Shown piece after piece: positions 45,686 through 54,886 of a stretch of 61,839 bases of DNA. Origin of the DNA: Bradyrhizobium sp. ARR65 (GTDB taxonomy: Bacteria > Pseudomonadota > Alphaproteobacteria > Rhizobiales > Xanthobacteraceae); the NCBI RefSeq assembly GCF_000472385.1, contig NZ_AWZU01000049.1, positions 248 to 62,086 of the forward strand, given 5' to 3'. The notes under the pieces are model-generated. The model had not been told where the DNA came from. It saw only the letters and a program-made list of their open reading frames with translations, and did no database searches. Position 1 is the first letter of the stretch; the number at the start of each line of letters is the position of its first letter. The translations under genes were made by a program, and so were the position numbers.

Positions 45686-45948
45686 TTCGCTTCTTTTCTT
45701 AGAGGACTTTGCGGCCGAGACCGCCTTGTGGGCGGTCCGGGTGTCCCTTAGGGATGCCCGGGCACGGCTTTTGGTTGCGCTGCGGCTGCTGGCCGCGGCA
45801 GCTTTCTTGGTGGTCTTCGAAGCACTCGTTTTACGCGTTTTCTGTGACACAGCCTGCGCGCGGAACTGCCACGCCCCTGTTGAATGTTTTTCACGGGAAC
45901 CCTGAGGGGCCAAAGCGGGCTGACGGGGTTCAAGCTTGAAATGTGCCC

Positions 45949-45976
45949 AATATAACACATTTCCCGCAAAAATCAA
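45949..45976 (-). promoter_or_regulatory. Predicted promoter of carD
   Basis: On the minus strand TTGATT (45971-45976) and TATATT (45949-45954) are 16 bases apart. Transcription would start near 45942, leaving a leader of about 90 bases to GTG 45850 or 257 to ATG 45685. Confidence 0.5.
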
Positions 45977-46048
45977 TGATTTAGAGCTTTTCGGGGGCGG
46001 TTTTTGGCTGATTCGCCGCTATTAGGGTTAAGTTTGGCCGGTATTTGC

Positions 46049-46387
46049 TTAGTCACCGGCCCCCGGATTCGGGGAAAAATATTTCTCGAACTTGCCGTCC
46101 ATCCCATCGAAATCCTTGGCGTCCGCCGGGGGGTCCTTCTTCTGGGTGATGTTAGGCCAGCTCTTGGCGTACTCATTGTTGAGCGACAGCCATTTCTCCA
46201 ACCCCGGCTCGGTGTCGGGCTTGATGGCATCCGCCGGGCATTCGGGCTCGCACACACCGCAATCGATGCATTCGTCGGGGTGGATGACCAGCATGTTCTC
46301 GCCCTCGTAGAAGCAATCTACCGGGCAGACCTCAACGCAATCGGTGTACTTGCACTTGATGCAGGCTTCAGTGACGACGTAAGTCAT
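46049..46387 (-). CDS. fdxA: Seven-iron ferredoxin FdxA
   Basis: 112 residues, starting MTYVVTEACIKCKYTDCVEV. Cysteines CIKCKYTDC and CVEVCP, then CIDCGVCEPECP, fit the [3Fe-4S][4Fe-4S] FdxA pattern. The tail (LEKWLSLNNEYAKSWPNIT) is characteristic of the alphaproteobacterial type. ATG 46387 is chosen because the family starts with MTYVVT. It lies between the S4 gene and carD, an order commonly conserved in Rhizobiales. Confidence 0.94.
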   Translation of the reverse strand: MTYVVTEACIKCKYTDCVEVCPVDCFYEGENMLVIHPDECIDCGVCEPECPADAIKPDTEPGLEKWLSLNNEYAKSWPNITQKKDPPADAKDFDGMDGKFEKYFSPNPGAGD

Positions 46388-46540
46388 CCAAGGCTCCGAG
46401 ACGGTTCGATTTTCTTGGCTGGAATTTTCTTGGCGAGTTTTGGCTTGCGTAGCGCAGGAACATGCGTGCTGCAAGGGAAGCCAAGCCTCGCGAACGGCCT
46501 AATCCGAGCAAGTTAGCAAGTTATTGCTCCGCTCAGATAA

Positions 46541-46810
46541 TCATTTTGGGCCGCCTTGCAAATCCTCGAACAAGACGCGCGCAGCCTGCGCGTCGCCGCG
46601 CCGCTCGGCAAAGCCGATCACCTTGAGAATGCGCACGCTGCGGTCGAGCCCGATGGTAAGGACGTCGCCGAGCTTCACGCTGTGACCGGGCGCCGTTTCG
46701 CGCACGCCGTTGATCCGGACATGACCCGCCTCGACCAGCGCGGCGGCGCTGGTGCGGGCCTTCACGACCCGCGCGTGCCATAGCCATTTATCAATGCGCT
46801 GGCGGTCCGT
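46541..46810 (-). CDS. S4-domain RNA-binding protein, apparent ACG start
   Basis: 89 residues with an S4 domain: RQRIDKWLWHARVVKARTSA, EAGHVRINGVRE, VKLGDVLTIGLDRSVRILKV. It resembles HslR-type heat-shock S4 proteins. The conserved start of the family (DRQRIDKWLW) is encoded upstream of the first standard start codon in frame (GTG 46765), which would delete it. The codon where ATG is expected is ACG at 46810, with GAGG nine bases before it. Either ACG is used or the start has mutated. Confidence 0.75.
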   Translation of the reverse strand, partial: TDRQRIDKWLWHARVVKARTSAAALVEAGHVRINGVRETAPGHSVKLGDVLTIGLDRSVRILKVIGFAERRGDAQAARVLFEDLQGGPK

Positions 46811-46874
46811 GGACTTGATCCTCTGTTTGACGCGTTGTCTTCACGCGAACCGGTTTCCGCGACGCTTAAAAACG

Positions 46875-49800
46875 CTAGTCCTTCCGATTGGCCGTGAGCT
46901 GTTCCTTCAGCGCCGCGAGCTTGGCGAAAGGCGAATTGGGATCGACGGCGCGTTCTCGCTCGCGCGGCGCGCTCGAGGCATAGGGCCGATGCGACGGACC
47001 GACGTCGCGCTTGTCGCGGCCGCCTTTGTCGCGGCCATGATCGCGCGGGCCCCGCTCGCGGCCGCCATGGTCGCGCTCGCCGCCGAACTTGCCCTTCTTG
47101 TCGCGGTTCTGATCCTTGCCGAAACGCTCGCGCGGCCGCTCCCCGTCCCCGCGATGCTCACGCTCGTCGCGGCGCTCGCGCCCCTGGCGCGCCTGAGCGC
47201 CCTCGGCGCCACTGGCCGCCTCCGCGCCGTCCTTCTTGCGGAAATCCCGCCGCCCGTGATGGCGATGATGCTGGCGCTTCTCGCCCTCGCCGGCTTCGCC
47301 TGCTGCTGCCGCGTCGACCTGCTCGCCAGGCTTGCGATCCTGATGGCGATGGTGGCGGTGACGCGGGCGCCGCTCGTCCATGCGGCCGCCGGGTCGCCAG
47401 ACCTCGACCAATTGCGGCTCGGCCGCCGCCGCAGGCGCGGCTTCCGCCGTGGGCGCGGTTTCCGCCACAGGCGCTTCGGCCGTCGCGGCCTCGACAGCCG
47501 CGGCGGTTTCCGCAGGCATAGCCTCGCTGATCGCGGCCACCTCGTCGGTCGAATCGGCGGCTTGTGCCTGCTCTTGGGAGGCAACCGCAACTGCGTCAGC
47601 AGCCGTGGCGGCCTCCGCAGATGCGGGCGACGCAGCCTCTTCCTCTGCCGCGACCGCCGGTTCCGGCTCCTCGCCGACCGGGACCGGCGAGACTTCCGGC
47701 AGCAGCGCGGCCGAGGGCGCGAGATTACCGGGCTGTTCCGCCGTCTCCAGCACTGGCTCGACCAGCGCATCCGTTGTTGATGGCTCCGTGGCCGCCTCAG
47801 GCTGCTCCGCCGGCGTGTCGGCGGGTGCCGCGGCGGCGCCTTCAGCCGGCGGCGCCTCGGGGGCGACCGTCTCGGTCACCACGGCAGGCTTCGGCGGCAG
47901 CGGCGGGCGGCGCTCCATGCGATAGCCGAGCGCGCGCAGGATCGAGGCAAAGTCCTCGCCCGCCGAGCCCGTGAGCGAGGTCATCGCCTGCGTCACCACG
48001 AAGCCGCGGCCGTCGAACGCGCCGGCCGGCTTCTCGCCGGGAGAACTCTCGCGCCAGGCCAGCGCCGGGCGAATGAGATCGGCAAGCCGCTCCAGAATGT
48101 CGACGCGCACGGCGCGCTCGCCACATTGCCGATAGCCCAGCACGCGATAGGCATCGCGCGGCAAGGTCTTGTCGACCGGGAAAGAGGTGCGCCCCGATGA
48201 GGCCATGTGCTGCGCGCCGGAGACCGCCTGCAGATCGACATTGTCGTGCTTCAAGGCCCAGAGCAGCGAGGCCAGCGCGCGCGCCGCCGGCTTCAAGAGC
48301 GCCGGGAAATAGATGTGATAGGCGCCGAACCGCACGCCATATTTGCGCAAGGCCGCCCGCGAGGGCTGGTCGAGATCCTTCATCTCGGATGCGATTCTGG
48401 CTCGCTCCAGCACGCCCAGTGCTTCGACGAGCTGGAAGGCAATACCGCGCCCGATGCCGGTGATGTCCTCGGCCTTGGAGAGCTCGAACAAAGGTCCCAG
48501 CAGCTTTTCGATATGCGTCTTCAGCCACAGATCGAGCCGCGCCTGCACTTTTTCGCGCGATGCCCCGGTCAATCGTTCGTCGGCGATGATGCGAATGCGC
48601 GGATGCAGGGCGTCGTCGGCCGCGACCAGCTTTGCCACGGCGTCCCCGGTCCAGCGAATGGTACCGTCGGAGGTGAGCACGAACTGGTCGTCGGCCGCAT
48701 TACCAAGCTTTTCGGCGCGTGCGTCGATCTCGCGCGCCAGCACCTGTTGCGCCGCGGCCTGCAGCGCCTTGGCGTCGGACCCCGCCTCCGCCGCGTCTGG
48801 TGCAAAAGTGAATCCGTCGAGCCGGCCGATCGCATGGCCCTCAACAATGACTTCGCCGGTCTTGCCGATTTCCGTATTCAAAACGACGTTCTCCCGCAGG
48901 CGGCGCATCAATACACTGGTACGGCGATCAACGAAACGCTCCGTGAGCCGTTCGTGCAACGCGTCCGACAATTTATTTTCAACTTCGCGCGTGATTCCCT
49001 GCCAATGCTCCGGATCGGCCAGCCAATCCGGCCGGTTGGCGACAAAGGTCCAGGTGCGAATCTGCGCGATCCGGCCCGAAAGCGTGTCGATATCGCCATC
49101 GACACGATCGGCCTGGTCGACCTGGGCGGCGAACCAGCCGTCCGGGATCCGCCCCCCTTTCATCAGGAAGGCATACAAAGTCGTCACCAATTCGGCATGT
49201 GCCGCCGGCGACAGCTTCCGGTAATCCGGTATCTGGCAGGCGTCCCAGAGCCGCTCGACCGCGGCCTTGCCATGCGCCATGTCGCGCACGTCGACGTCGC
49301 GCGCGGCGTGGTCGAGCACGCGCAGATCCTCGGCGATCGGCGCCCGCGTCAACGCCTCGTGACCGGGCGGCAGTGCGAGCGACACCTGCAGCGCACCGAG
49401 GGATGAAAAATCAAGCTTCGAATTGCGCCATTGCAGAACCTTGACCGCCTCGAATGTGTGGTTCTGCAGAGCATTCACCAGCTCGGGCTCGAACGGCGCG
49501 CAGCGCCCCGTGGTACCGAACGTGCCGTCGCGGGTGGCGCGTCCCGCTCTTCCTGCGATCTGCGCGAACTCCGCCGGATTGAGCCTGCGGAACTGATAGC
49601 CGTCATATTTGCGGTCGGAGGCGAACGCGACGTGATCGACGTCGAGATTGAGCCCCATCCCGATCGCGTCGGTCGCGACGAGATAATCGACGTCGCCGTT
49701 CTGGAACATCGCCACTTGCGCGTTTCTGGTGCGCGGCGACAGCGAGCCCAGCACCACCGCCGCTCCGCCATGCTGGCGCCGGATCAATTCGGCGATCGCG

Positions 49801-50366
49801 TAGACCTCGTCCGCCGAGAACGCGACGATCGCGGTGCGGCGCGGCTGACGGGTGATCTTGCGATCGCCGGCAAAGGAGAGCTGCGACAGCCGCGGGCGCG
49901 TCACGATGGACGCGCCGGGCAATAGCCGCTCGATGATCGGGCGCATGGTGGCGGCGCCCAGCAGCAGCGTCTCGTCGCGCCCGCGCCGGTTGAGAATGCG
50001 GTCGGTGAAGACGTGGCCGCGTTCGAGATCGGCGGCGATCTGGATTTCGTCGACCGCAAGGAACGACACATCGAGATCCCGCGGCATCGCCTCGACGGTC
50101 GAGACCCAGAAGCGCGGATTGCGCGGCTTGATCTTCTCTTCGCCCGTGACCAGCGCCACGGCCTCGGGGCCGGCGCGATCGGCGATCTTGTTATAGACCT
50201 CGCGCGCCAGAAGCCGCAGCGGCAGCCCGATCATGCCGGAGGAATGCGCAAGCATGCGCTCGATCGCAAGATGCGTCTTGCCGGTGTTGGTCGGGCCGAG
50301 CACGGCTGTCACGCCGGAGCCTGCAGCGCGCTCCGGTGTGAACGAGGACGAAGGAGAAAGGGCCAT
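46875..50366 (-). CDS. SUV3-like DEAD/DEAH-family RNA helicase with long low-complexity tail
   Basis: 1163 residues. Helicase core: Walker A GPTNTGKT (24-31), FLAVDEIQIAADLERG with DEIQ, and FAQIAGRAGRATRDG as motif VI, close to the mitochondrial SUV3 type. After a helical middle region, residues from about 840 on are first Ala/Pro/Glu-rich (EAPPAEGAAAAPADTPAEQ), then very Arg/His/Asp-rich (RERRDEREHRGDGERP), typical of RNA-binding scaffold tails. It probably unwinds RNA in degradation. The ATG at 50366 has no clear ribosome site. The S4 gene follows 64 bases later. Confidence 0.9.
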   Translation of the reverse strand: MALSPSSSFTPERAAGSGVTAVLGPTNTGKTHLAIERMLAHSSGMIGLPLRLLAREVYNKIADRAGPEAVALVTGEEKIKPRNPRFWVSTVEAMPRDLDVSFLAVDEIQIAADLERGHVFTDRILNRRGRDETLLLGAATMRPIIERLLPGASIVTRPRLSQLSFAGDRKITRQPRRTAIVAFSADEVYAIAELIRRQHGGAAVVLGSLSPRTRNAQVAMFQNGDVDYLVATDAIGMGLNLDVDHVAFASDRKYDGYQFRRLNPAEFAQIAGRAGRATRDGTFGTTGRCAPFEPELVNALQNHTFEAVKVLQWRNSKLDFSSLGALQVSLALPPGHEALTRAPIAEDLRVLDHAARDVDVRDMAHGKAAVERLWDACQIPDYRKLSPAAHAELVTTLYAFLMKGGRIPDGWFAAQVDQADRVDGDIDTLSGRIAQIRTWTFVANRPDWLADPEHWQGITREVENKLSDALHERLTERFVDRRTSVLMRRLRENVVLNTEIGKTGEVIVEGHAIGRLDGFTFAPDAAEAGSDAKALQAAAQQVLAREIDARAEKLGNAADDQFVLTSDGTIRWTGDAVAKLVAADDALHPRIRIIADERLTGASREKVQARLDLWLKTHIEKLLGPLFELSKAEDITGIGRGIAFQLVEALGVLERARIASEMKDLDQPSRAALRKYGVRFGAYHIYFPALLKPAARALASLLWALKHDNVDLQAVSGAQHMASSGRTSFPVDKTLPRDAYRVLGYRQCGERAVRVDILERLADLIRPALAWRESSPGEKPAGAFDGRGFVVTQAMTSLTGSAGEDFASILRALGYRMERRPPLPPKPAVVTETVAPEAPPAEGAAAAPADTPAEQPEAATEPSTTDALVEPVLETAEQPGNLAPSAALLPEVSPVPVGEEPEPAVAAEEEAASPASAEAATAADAVAVASQEQAQAADSTDEVAAISEAMPAETAAAVEAATAEAPVAETAPTAEAAPAAAAEPQLVEVWRPGGRMDERRPRHRHHRHQDRKPGEQVDAAAAGEAGEGEKRQHHRHHGRRDFRKKDGAEAASGAEGAQARQGRERRDEREHRGDGERPRERFGKDQNRDKKGKFGGERDHGGRERGPRDHGRDKGGRDKRDVGPSHRPYASSAPRERERAVDPNSPFAKLAALKEQLTANRKD

Positions 50367-50407
50367 AATGTGTGAGGTATTCCGCTGGTGCTGGCGTTAC
50401 GCCAAAT

Positions 50408-50546
50408 CCGTCATCCCCGCGCAAACGGCCAGCCGTTTGTCGCTGGAGGTGCGAGCGAGCCTCGAAGGATGAACGGCCCCGCTGCGAGAGCCGGGCCGTC
50501 GCCCTTCGAGACGGCCGCGTTGCGGCCTCATCAGGGTGACGGGGAT
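50408..50546. repeat. Family C repeat, copy 6
   Basis: TCCGTCATCCCCGCGCAAACG, CTCGAAGGATGAACGGCCCC (20), GAGAGCCGGGCCG and CTTCGAGACGGCCGCG, closely matching 33355-33494. Confidence 0.72.
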
Positions 50547-50921
50547 AGTTGGAAATCCTTTTCGATCTAACACGCTCGTGCCCTGGCACTTCATCAAGAA
50601 ACAAGATGGGGAGCAAATCCGGAAATTGCGAATACGATGCGGGCTCCGGGCCCGCAACTGTCTCACTTTGCTACGGATATAGGGTCCCCGCTTAAGCTCT
50701 GGAACGAGTCTAGAACGAATCGCGGCCGAATCGCTGACTCCATCCCATTTCCGGCTTCGTTCACCGCAACATCTCGGGAGGGAACCGAAACCCCGCACTA
50801 GATGAGGTTTTGCCGCCGCCCACAGCTGCGGATTTTGGCTGCGAATTTCTTAAATTCTTGATGCGCCGGAGTCGAATCAGAAGCGGCAAAGAGTCAACAG
50901 GATTCCGACTCTACCGCAGGC

Positions 50922-51049
50922 ACCGTCGTTCCGGGGCGATGCGCAAGCATCGAACCCGGAACCTCGAGATTCCGGGTTCGGTGTGCATCTCGCGCCACAA
51001 CCTCCGGATTCCGGGTTCGCTCGCCGCCGCGAGCGCCCCGGAATGACGG
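50922..51049. repeat. Family A palindromic repeat, copy 3 (nested)
   Basis: CCGTCGTTCCGGGGCG is mirrored by CGCCCCGGAATGACGG at the far end. Inside are CCCGGAA/TTCCGGG arms and a second TTCCGGGTTCG, as if one element were inserted in or duplicated within another. Confidence 0.8.
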
Positions 51050-51093
51050 TGCGGAGGTTTGGCCGCGCCAAGGCGGCGCCAAGCGCAGCAACG

Positions 51094-51966
51094 CTACTGC
51101 GTCTTCGGATTCTTCGGATTGGCCTGGGTGATGAACTGCGTCGCCTCCAGCACACCCGTGCCGAAGGGCGTCGGCACCACCATGCGGAACGGCACCAGGA
51201 ACCGCGTGCCCGGGATCGGCACGAACGTGACCTCGATGTTGCGTGCGGTGGAGAGATATTTGATCACCGGGCGGTCCGGGATGTAGCCCGCGATCGGCTT
51301 GAAGTAGATGGCGCAGACCACCGCGGGACCGTAATAGCCCTTTTCCGCCTTCACCATGCTCATGCGCTTGTAGTCGAGCGAGAGCTCGTAGCGCATGCGG
51401 CCGTCGAACACCGCGGCGCTGGTGCGGCAGGCATCGGGCGACAGCGGATCGCCGGTGCCTGATACGCGCAGCAGCGAGGCCGTCATCGGATCGAACACGC
51501 CCTTGCGATGCGCATCGGTGACCGGAACGCGGTCGGGATCGACCGGCGGGGTCGGATCGATGCCGTATTCCTTCACGGTGCCGTTGTTGAGCACGATGTG
51601 GATCGCCTCGGTCTTCTTCGAGGTCGTGGTCGAGGCGGTGTAATTGGTCGCAACCAGGGCGCCGTTGACGACGCGCCCTTGCGCGGCACCGGTGCCGGAG
51701 GAGTTGGCGATCGCTTTCAACAGCCCGGCCGTGCCGCCGAAGGCGGAGGCCGAATATTGGTCGTCGCCGATGTCGATGGTCCAGGAGCCGCGGCCGATGG
51801 GAATTCCGGCCAGCGTCGCCTCATATTGCGCATCCACCCGCGCCTGGGCATGCGCGGCGCCCGGCAGCGCGCCGGAGAAGGCCAGGCTTGCGCAGACGCT
51901 CGCGAGCAGCAGGAACGCCGACCAGCGGCGGGCCGGCCGGGCCGAGATCGGACGTTCCGGGGTCAC
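51094..51966 (-). CDS. Exported DUF3108 domain protein
   Basis: 290 residues from GTG 51966: signal peptide (SAFLLLASVCASLAFSGALPG) and a DUF3108-type beta-rich domain, with VDAQYEATLAGIPIGRGSWT at its start and a conserved RMRYELSLDYKRM segment, ending in PFGTGVLEATQFI. Family members are periplasmic or lipid-associated and unassigned. The start is uncertain: the frame is open to 52098, but the first 44 residues look non-coding. Confidence 0.85.
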   Translation of the reverse strand: MTPERPISARPARRWSAFLLLASVCASLAFSGALPGAAHAQARVDAQYEATLAGIPIGRGSWTIDIGDDQYSASAFGGTAGLLKAIANSSGTGAAQGRVVNGALVATNYTASTTTSKKTEAIHIVLNNGTVKEYGIDPTPPVDPDRVPVTDAHRKGVFDPMTASLLRVSGTGDPLSPDACRTSAAVFDGRMRYELSLDYKRMSMVKAEKGYYGPAVVCAIYFKPIAGYIPDRPVIKYLSTARNIEVTFVPIPGTRFLVPFRMVVPTPFGTGVLEATQFITQANPKNPKTQ

Positions 51967-52203
51967 GGAAGGCAATCCTGCTGCCGGCGCGATCGTTTGG
52001 TTTGAACTGTCATCAACACAGGAAACGGAGCAAAAAACCAAGGCGGCCGGCGGCCTTATGCCAAAATCGGTCCAACAGGGGTCCAGCGCCGGGAACATTT
52101 CGGAAGCGAAGATCGGTCCCGAATGCGCCCTTTATATGATCCGTTAAGCATCGGAAATGCCTGCGAGATATGGCCATTTCGCAACCCTTGCGGGCTCGAA
52201 AAC

Positions 52204-52232
52204 TTGACGGATCGGCCATTGCGCCCTATACG
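52204..52232 (+). promoter_or_regulatory. Predicted rpmB promoter
   Basis: TTGACG at 52204-52209 and TATACG at 52227-52232, spaced 17 bases, close to the housekeeping sigma consensus. The start of transcription would be near 52239, with a leader of about 85 bases. It also holds the remaining 51967-52324 gap, where nothing else was seen. Confidence 0.65.
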
Positions 52233-52324
52233 TCCGCGCACTCCCGGTAGGACCGATGAATTTTGACCCCTGCGGCCGCCCGATCACGGGCTGTGAGCTG
52301 GCTGGGATGGAAGAGGATTTTGCG

Positions 52325-52633
52325 ATGTCACGGCGCTGCGAACTGACGGCCAAGGGTCCCCAGGTGGGCCACAAGGTCAGCCACTCCAACATCAAGACCA
52401 AGCGGCGCTTCCTGCCGAACCTGTGCAACGTGACCTTCATCTCCGATGCACTCGGCCGCAACGTGCGCCTGCGCGTCTCCACCAGCGCGATCAAGAGCGT
52501 CGACCACAATGGCGGGCTTGACGCGTATCTCCTCAAAGCCAAGGCCGACACCCTCTCCCCGCGCGCGCTCGAGATCAAGCGCCAGATCGAGAAGAAGGTC
52601 GGCGGAGCGCAGCCGCAGCAGCAGGCGAGCTGA
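52325..52633 (+). CDS. rpmB: 50S ribosomal protein L28
   Basis: 102 residues: MSRRCELTAKGPQVGHKVSH, then NIKTKRRFLPNLCNVTF and the core DALGRNVRLRVSTSAIKSVD. This is the L28 protein of the large ribosomal subunit. ATG 52325 follows GAGGATTTTGCG. The start and length match alphaproteobacterial L28. A strong terminator follows at 52706. Confidence 0.97.
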   Translation: MSRRCELTAKGPQVGHKVSHSNIKTKRRFLPNLCNVTFISDALGRNVRLRVSTSAIKSVDHNGGLDAYLLKAKADTLSPRALEIKRQIEKKVGGAQPQQQAS

Positions 52634-52701
52634 AGAGTTTTACGAGCTGGGGCTAGGGGCAAGTAGCGTCTAGTCGCGTAGGCTTAAGCGTTGAGTTCTA
52701 A

Positions 52702-54345
52702 GTGGCGGCCGGGTCGAAAGACCCGGCCGTTTTGCGTTTAGGGAATACCAAGGTCCTAAAGGACATCTCTTGCGGTGGAACAAACACCCGGCTTCAACAA
52801 AACTTAGACCGCTTTCAACGGTCAAAACTGTCGCCCGCAGCCCGAAACTTCTCCGACGTAATCGATCCAGAATACTCACTCTCCTCTGGCTTTCACGTGA
52901 TCTTTTGCAAGAAGAATGCAAGTGACCTGACAAAGCTAAATCAGAAGCTGGAAAGAATCCGAGACAAGGTAATAATCGATGATGAGGCCGATTTCGCTAC
53001 GCCGAATGCACTGATCAATAAAGGTGACGTGACGCGAATCAACGCGTTGATCAAGCAACTCATCAACGATGACGGGATCTATGTCGGCGTAACCGCAACG
53101 CCGGCGCGATTGGACCTAAACAACACTTTCGATAACGACAACGAGAAGTGGGTCAATTTTCCACCTCACGACGCTTACACTGGCCAGGACGTATTTTTCC
53201 CTCTCGACGCAGAGGTCAGCTTCTCACTGCACACGTTACCCGACACCGACGATAGCCCGAAGTATTTGCGAGAGGCGATTTTCCGATTTCTGGTCCGGGT
53301 GGCTGCACTTAACCTATCCACCGGCGTCGACGAAAATTTCTCGATGCTTATACACACGAGCGGCAAGAAGCTCGACCACAAGTCGGATAAGAAGCCTATT
53401 GACGACGTTATGAATGCATTGGCTGACTTTCATTCGAAAAAATTTGAAGCGTACACAAACGAGATCGATAGAATTGCGACCAAACTTTACGGCGCGGAGC
53501 AAGCGGCCCGAATCCTTGCCTACATTGTCAAATATTGTGATCAGACCACTACAATCATAATGAACAGCGAGAGGGATAAGAACGTCGACTTCAAGTCGGC
53601 AACCTCCCCTGCAGCTATGTTTACATTCGTGATTGGCGGCAACATCGTGTCGCGGGGTGTCACCTTCGACAATCTACTGTCGATGTTTTTCACTCGAGAC
53701 TCGAAGCACAAGATACAGCAGGACACGTACATCCAGCGCGCTCGTATGTTTGGATCAAGGAAGAAGCATCTTCCTCACTTCGAACTGACTATACCCCAGC
53801 AGCTCTATCTTGATTGGCACCGGTGCTTCGTCTTTCACAAACTTGCACTTGAAGCAATTAAGACGAAGAAAGGATCTCCTGTCTGGCTCGCGGATCAGCG
53901 CATTGCCGCCGTGGCATCAAGCAGCATCGACAAAGCAAATGTACTTCTGGACAAAGGCGAGATGTCCTTCCCCATCTTCGACTATTCGCCTGAAGTCGAG
54001 CGAATCGCTCGCGGAAACAGCGATTCATTGAGCAAGCTCAAGCTACTGCAAGCCAAGATCGGAAACGACGCTCTTCCAGACTATCTGATACGGTATGTTC
54101 AGCGAATCCTTCCTAATGGACTGAGCTCTATAGCACTTCATCCATCTAGCACGATCGAGAACATGAAAGACGCTGATAAGGACAAAATCGAGCGAACTAA
54201 GGGGTTGTTCGGTCAGGTTCAACGTGACTTTCCTGACGCAGTGCACCACTTCAAGATTTTTTACAACTCGAAAGACAAGGCGCGACTAATCTACAAATTC
54301 AACGGCAATATCAGCTTCTTGAAGAACCAAAAAAATGCTCGATGA
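52702..54345 (+). pseudogene. Z1-type ATPase/helicase, 5'-truncated
   Basis: Open frame of 547 codons for a Z1-domain protein (Walker B DDEAD at 93-97, VGVTATPARL near 129-138, GGNIVSRGVTF at 312-322, QRARMFG at 345-351). Z1 proteins are superfamily II ATPases that occur with restriction-modification-like genes. The only start in frame (GTG 52702) lies in the rpmB terminator, and the Walker A segment that intact members have before GGTNTRLQQNL is missing. The gene therefore seems to have lost its 5' part at the island edge. Its stop overlaps the next gene by 11 bases. Lower GC than the backbone. It could still be expressed as a fragment. Confidence 0.8.
52706..52733 (+). terminator. Intrinsic terminator of rpmB
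   Basis: CGGCCGGGTC and GACCCGGCCG pair perfectly (10 bp) around a GAAA tetraloop, followed by TTTT. It lies 73 bases after the rpmB stop and marks the left edge of the island. Confidence 0.95.
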
Positions 54346-54811
54346 CTACGAGTTCTATCAGGGGGTGGTTCTCCGGCACTTGGCCCTCGAGGCCGACTAT
54401 TCCGTCTCATTTCGGCCATTTGTCCGTGAGGGACGCATCAATGCCTTTGTGGTGAACGGCAGGCTCGGGGTCTACATCAAACATTCCTCCAAGAGGATGT
54501 CGCCGTGGCGGTTCACGTTCACGATCGAGCAGGCTGCCGACCTACTCGATCTTGAGCACAAATTCTCCGACTCATTCGTTGTCTTTGTCTGTGGGACGGA
54601 TGGGCTCGTAACGTTGTCATTTGCAGACTTGCACTCGATCGTCAGCTTTCAGGAGAGTGAGAACGCTTGGGTAAGTATATCGCGGCCGCCGCGCACCCAA
54701 TACGAGCTGGCCGGGAACAGAGGAGAGCTGAAATATAAGATCTCCAGAGGAATAGGCACAATTCCTGAGACTCTGAAGGTCCGTGCGAGGGAACGATATG
54801 CAGCGGTTTAA
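54335..54811 (+). CDS. 158-residue protein of unknown function in the defence-like island
   Basis: Starts MLDDYEFYQGVVLRHLALE, with strands SFRPFVREGRINAFVVNG, GVYIKHSSKRMSPWRFTF and SFVVFVCGTDGLVTLSF and a basic C-terminus. I recall similar proteins beside DNA methylase genes but know no function. The alternating strands could fit a compact nuclease or nucleic-acid-binding fold; no D-ExK pattern stands out. It overlaps the end of the Z1 frame by 11 bases, so it was part of one transcript. Next gene is 75 bases downstream. Confidence 0.75.
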   Translation: MLDDYEFYQGVVLRHLALEADYSVSFRPFVREGRINAFVVNGRLGVYIKHSSKRMSPWRFTFTIEQAADLLDLEHKFSDSFVVFVCGTDGLVTLSFADLHSIVSFQESENAWVSISRPPRTQYELAGNRGELKYKISRGIGTIPETLKVRARERYAAV

Positions 54812-54886
54812 TGCCATCGCCTCAGGGGGCGGCGATGGACGCTCTTCTCGCTCAAACGCGCCGATCCTCGGGTCGAGAGGATTACG

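Larger units (their letters stand above)
50367..51093. other. Repeat-containing intergenic region
   Basis: About 730 bases upstream of the helicase gene. A family C block lies at 50408-50546 and a family A element at 50922-51049. Between them I see no gene; the promoter of the helicase should lie close to 50370-50400 but is not distinct. Confidence 0.6.

Noticed and set aside
48207..49406. 399-codon plus-strand frame
   Set aside because: Antisense to the helicase core; no independent support.
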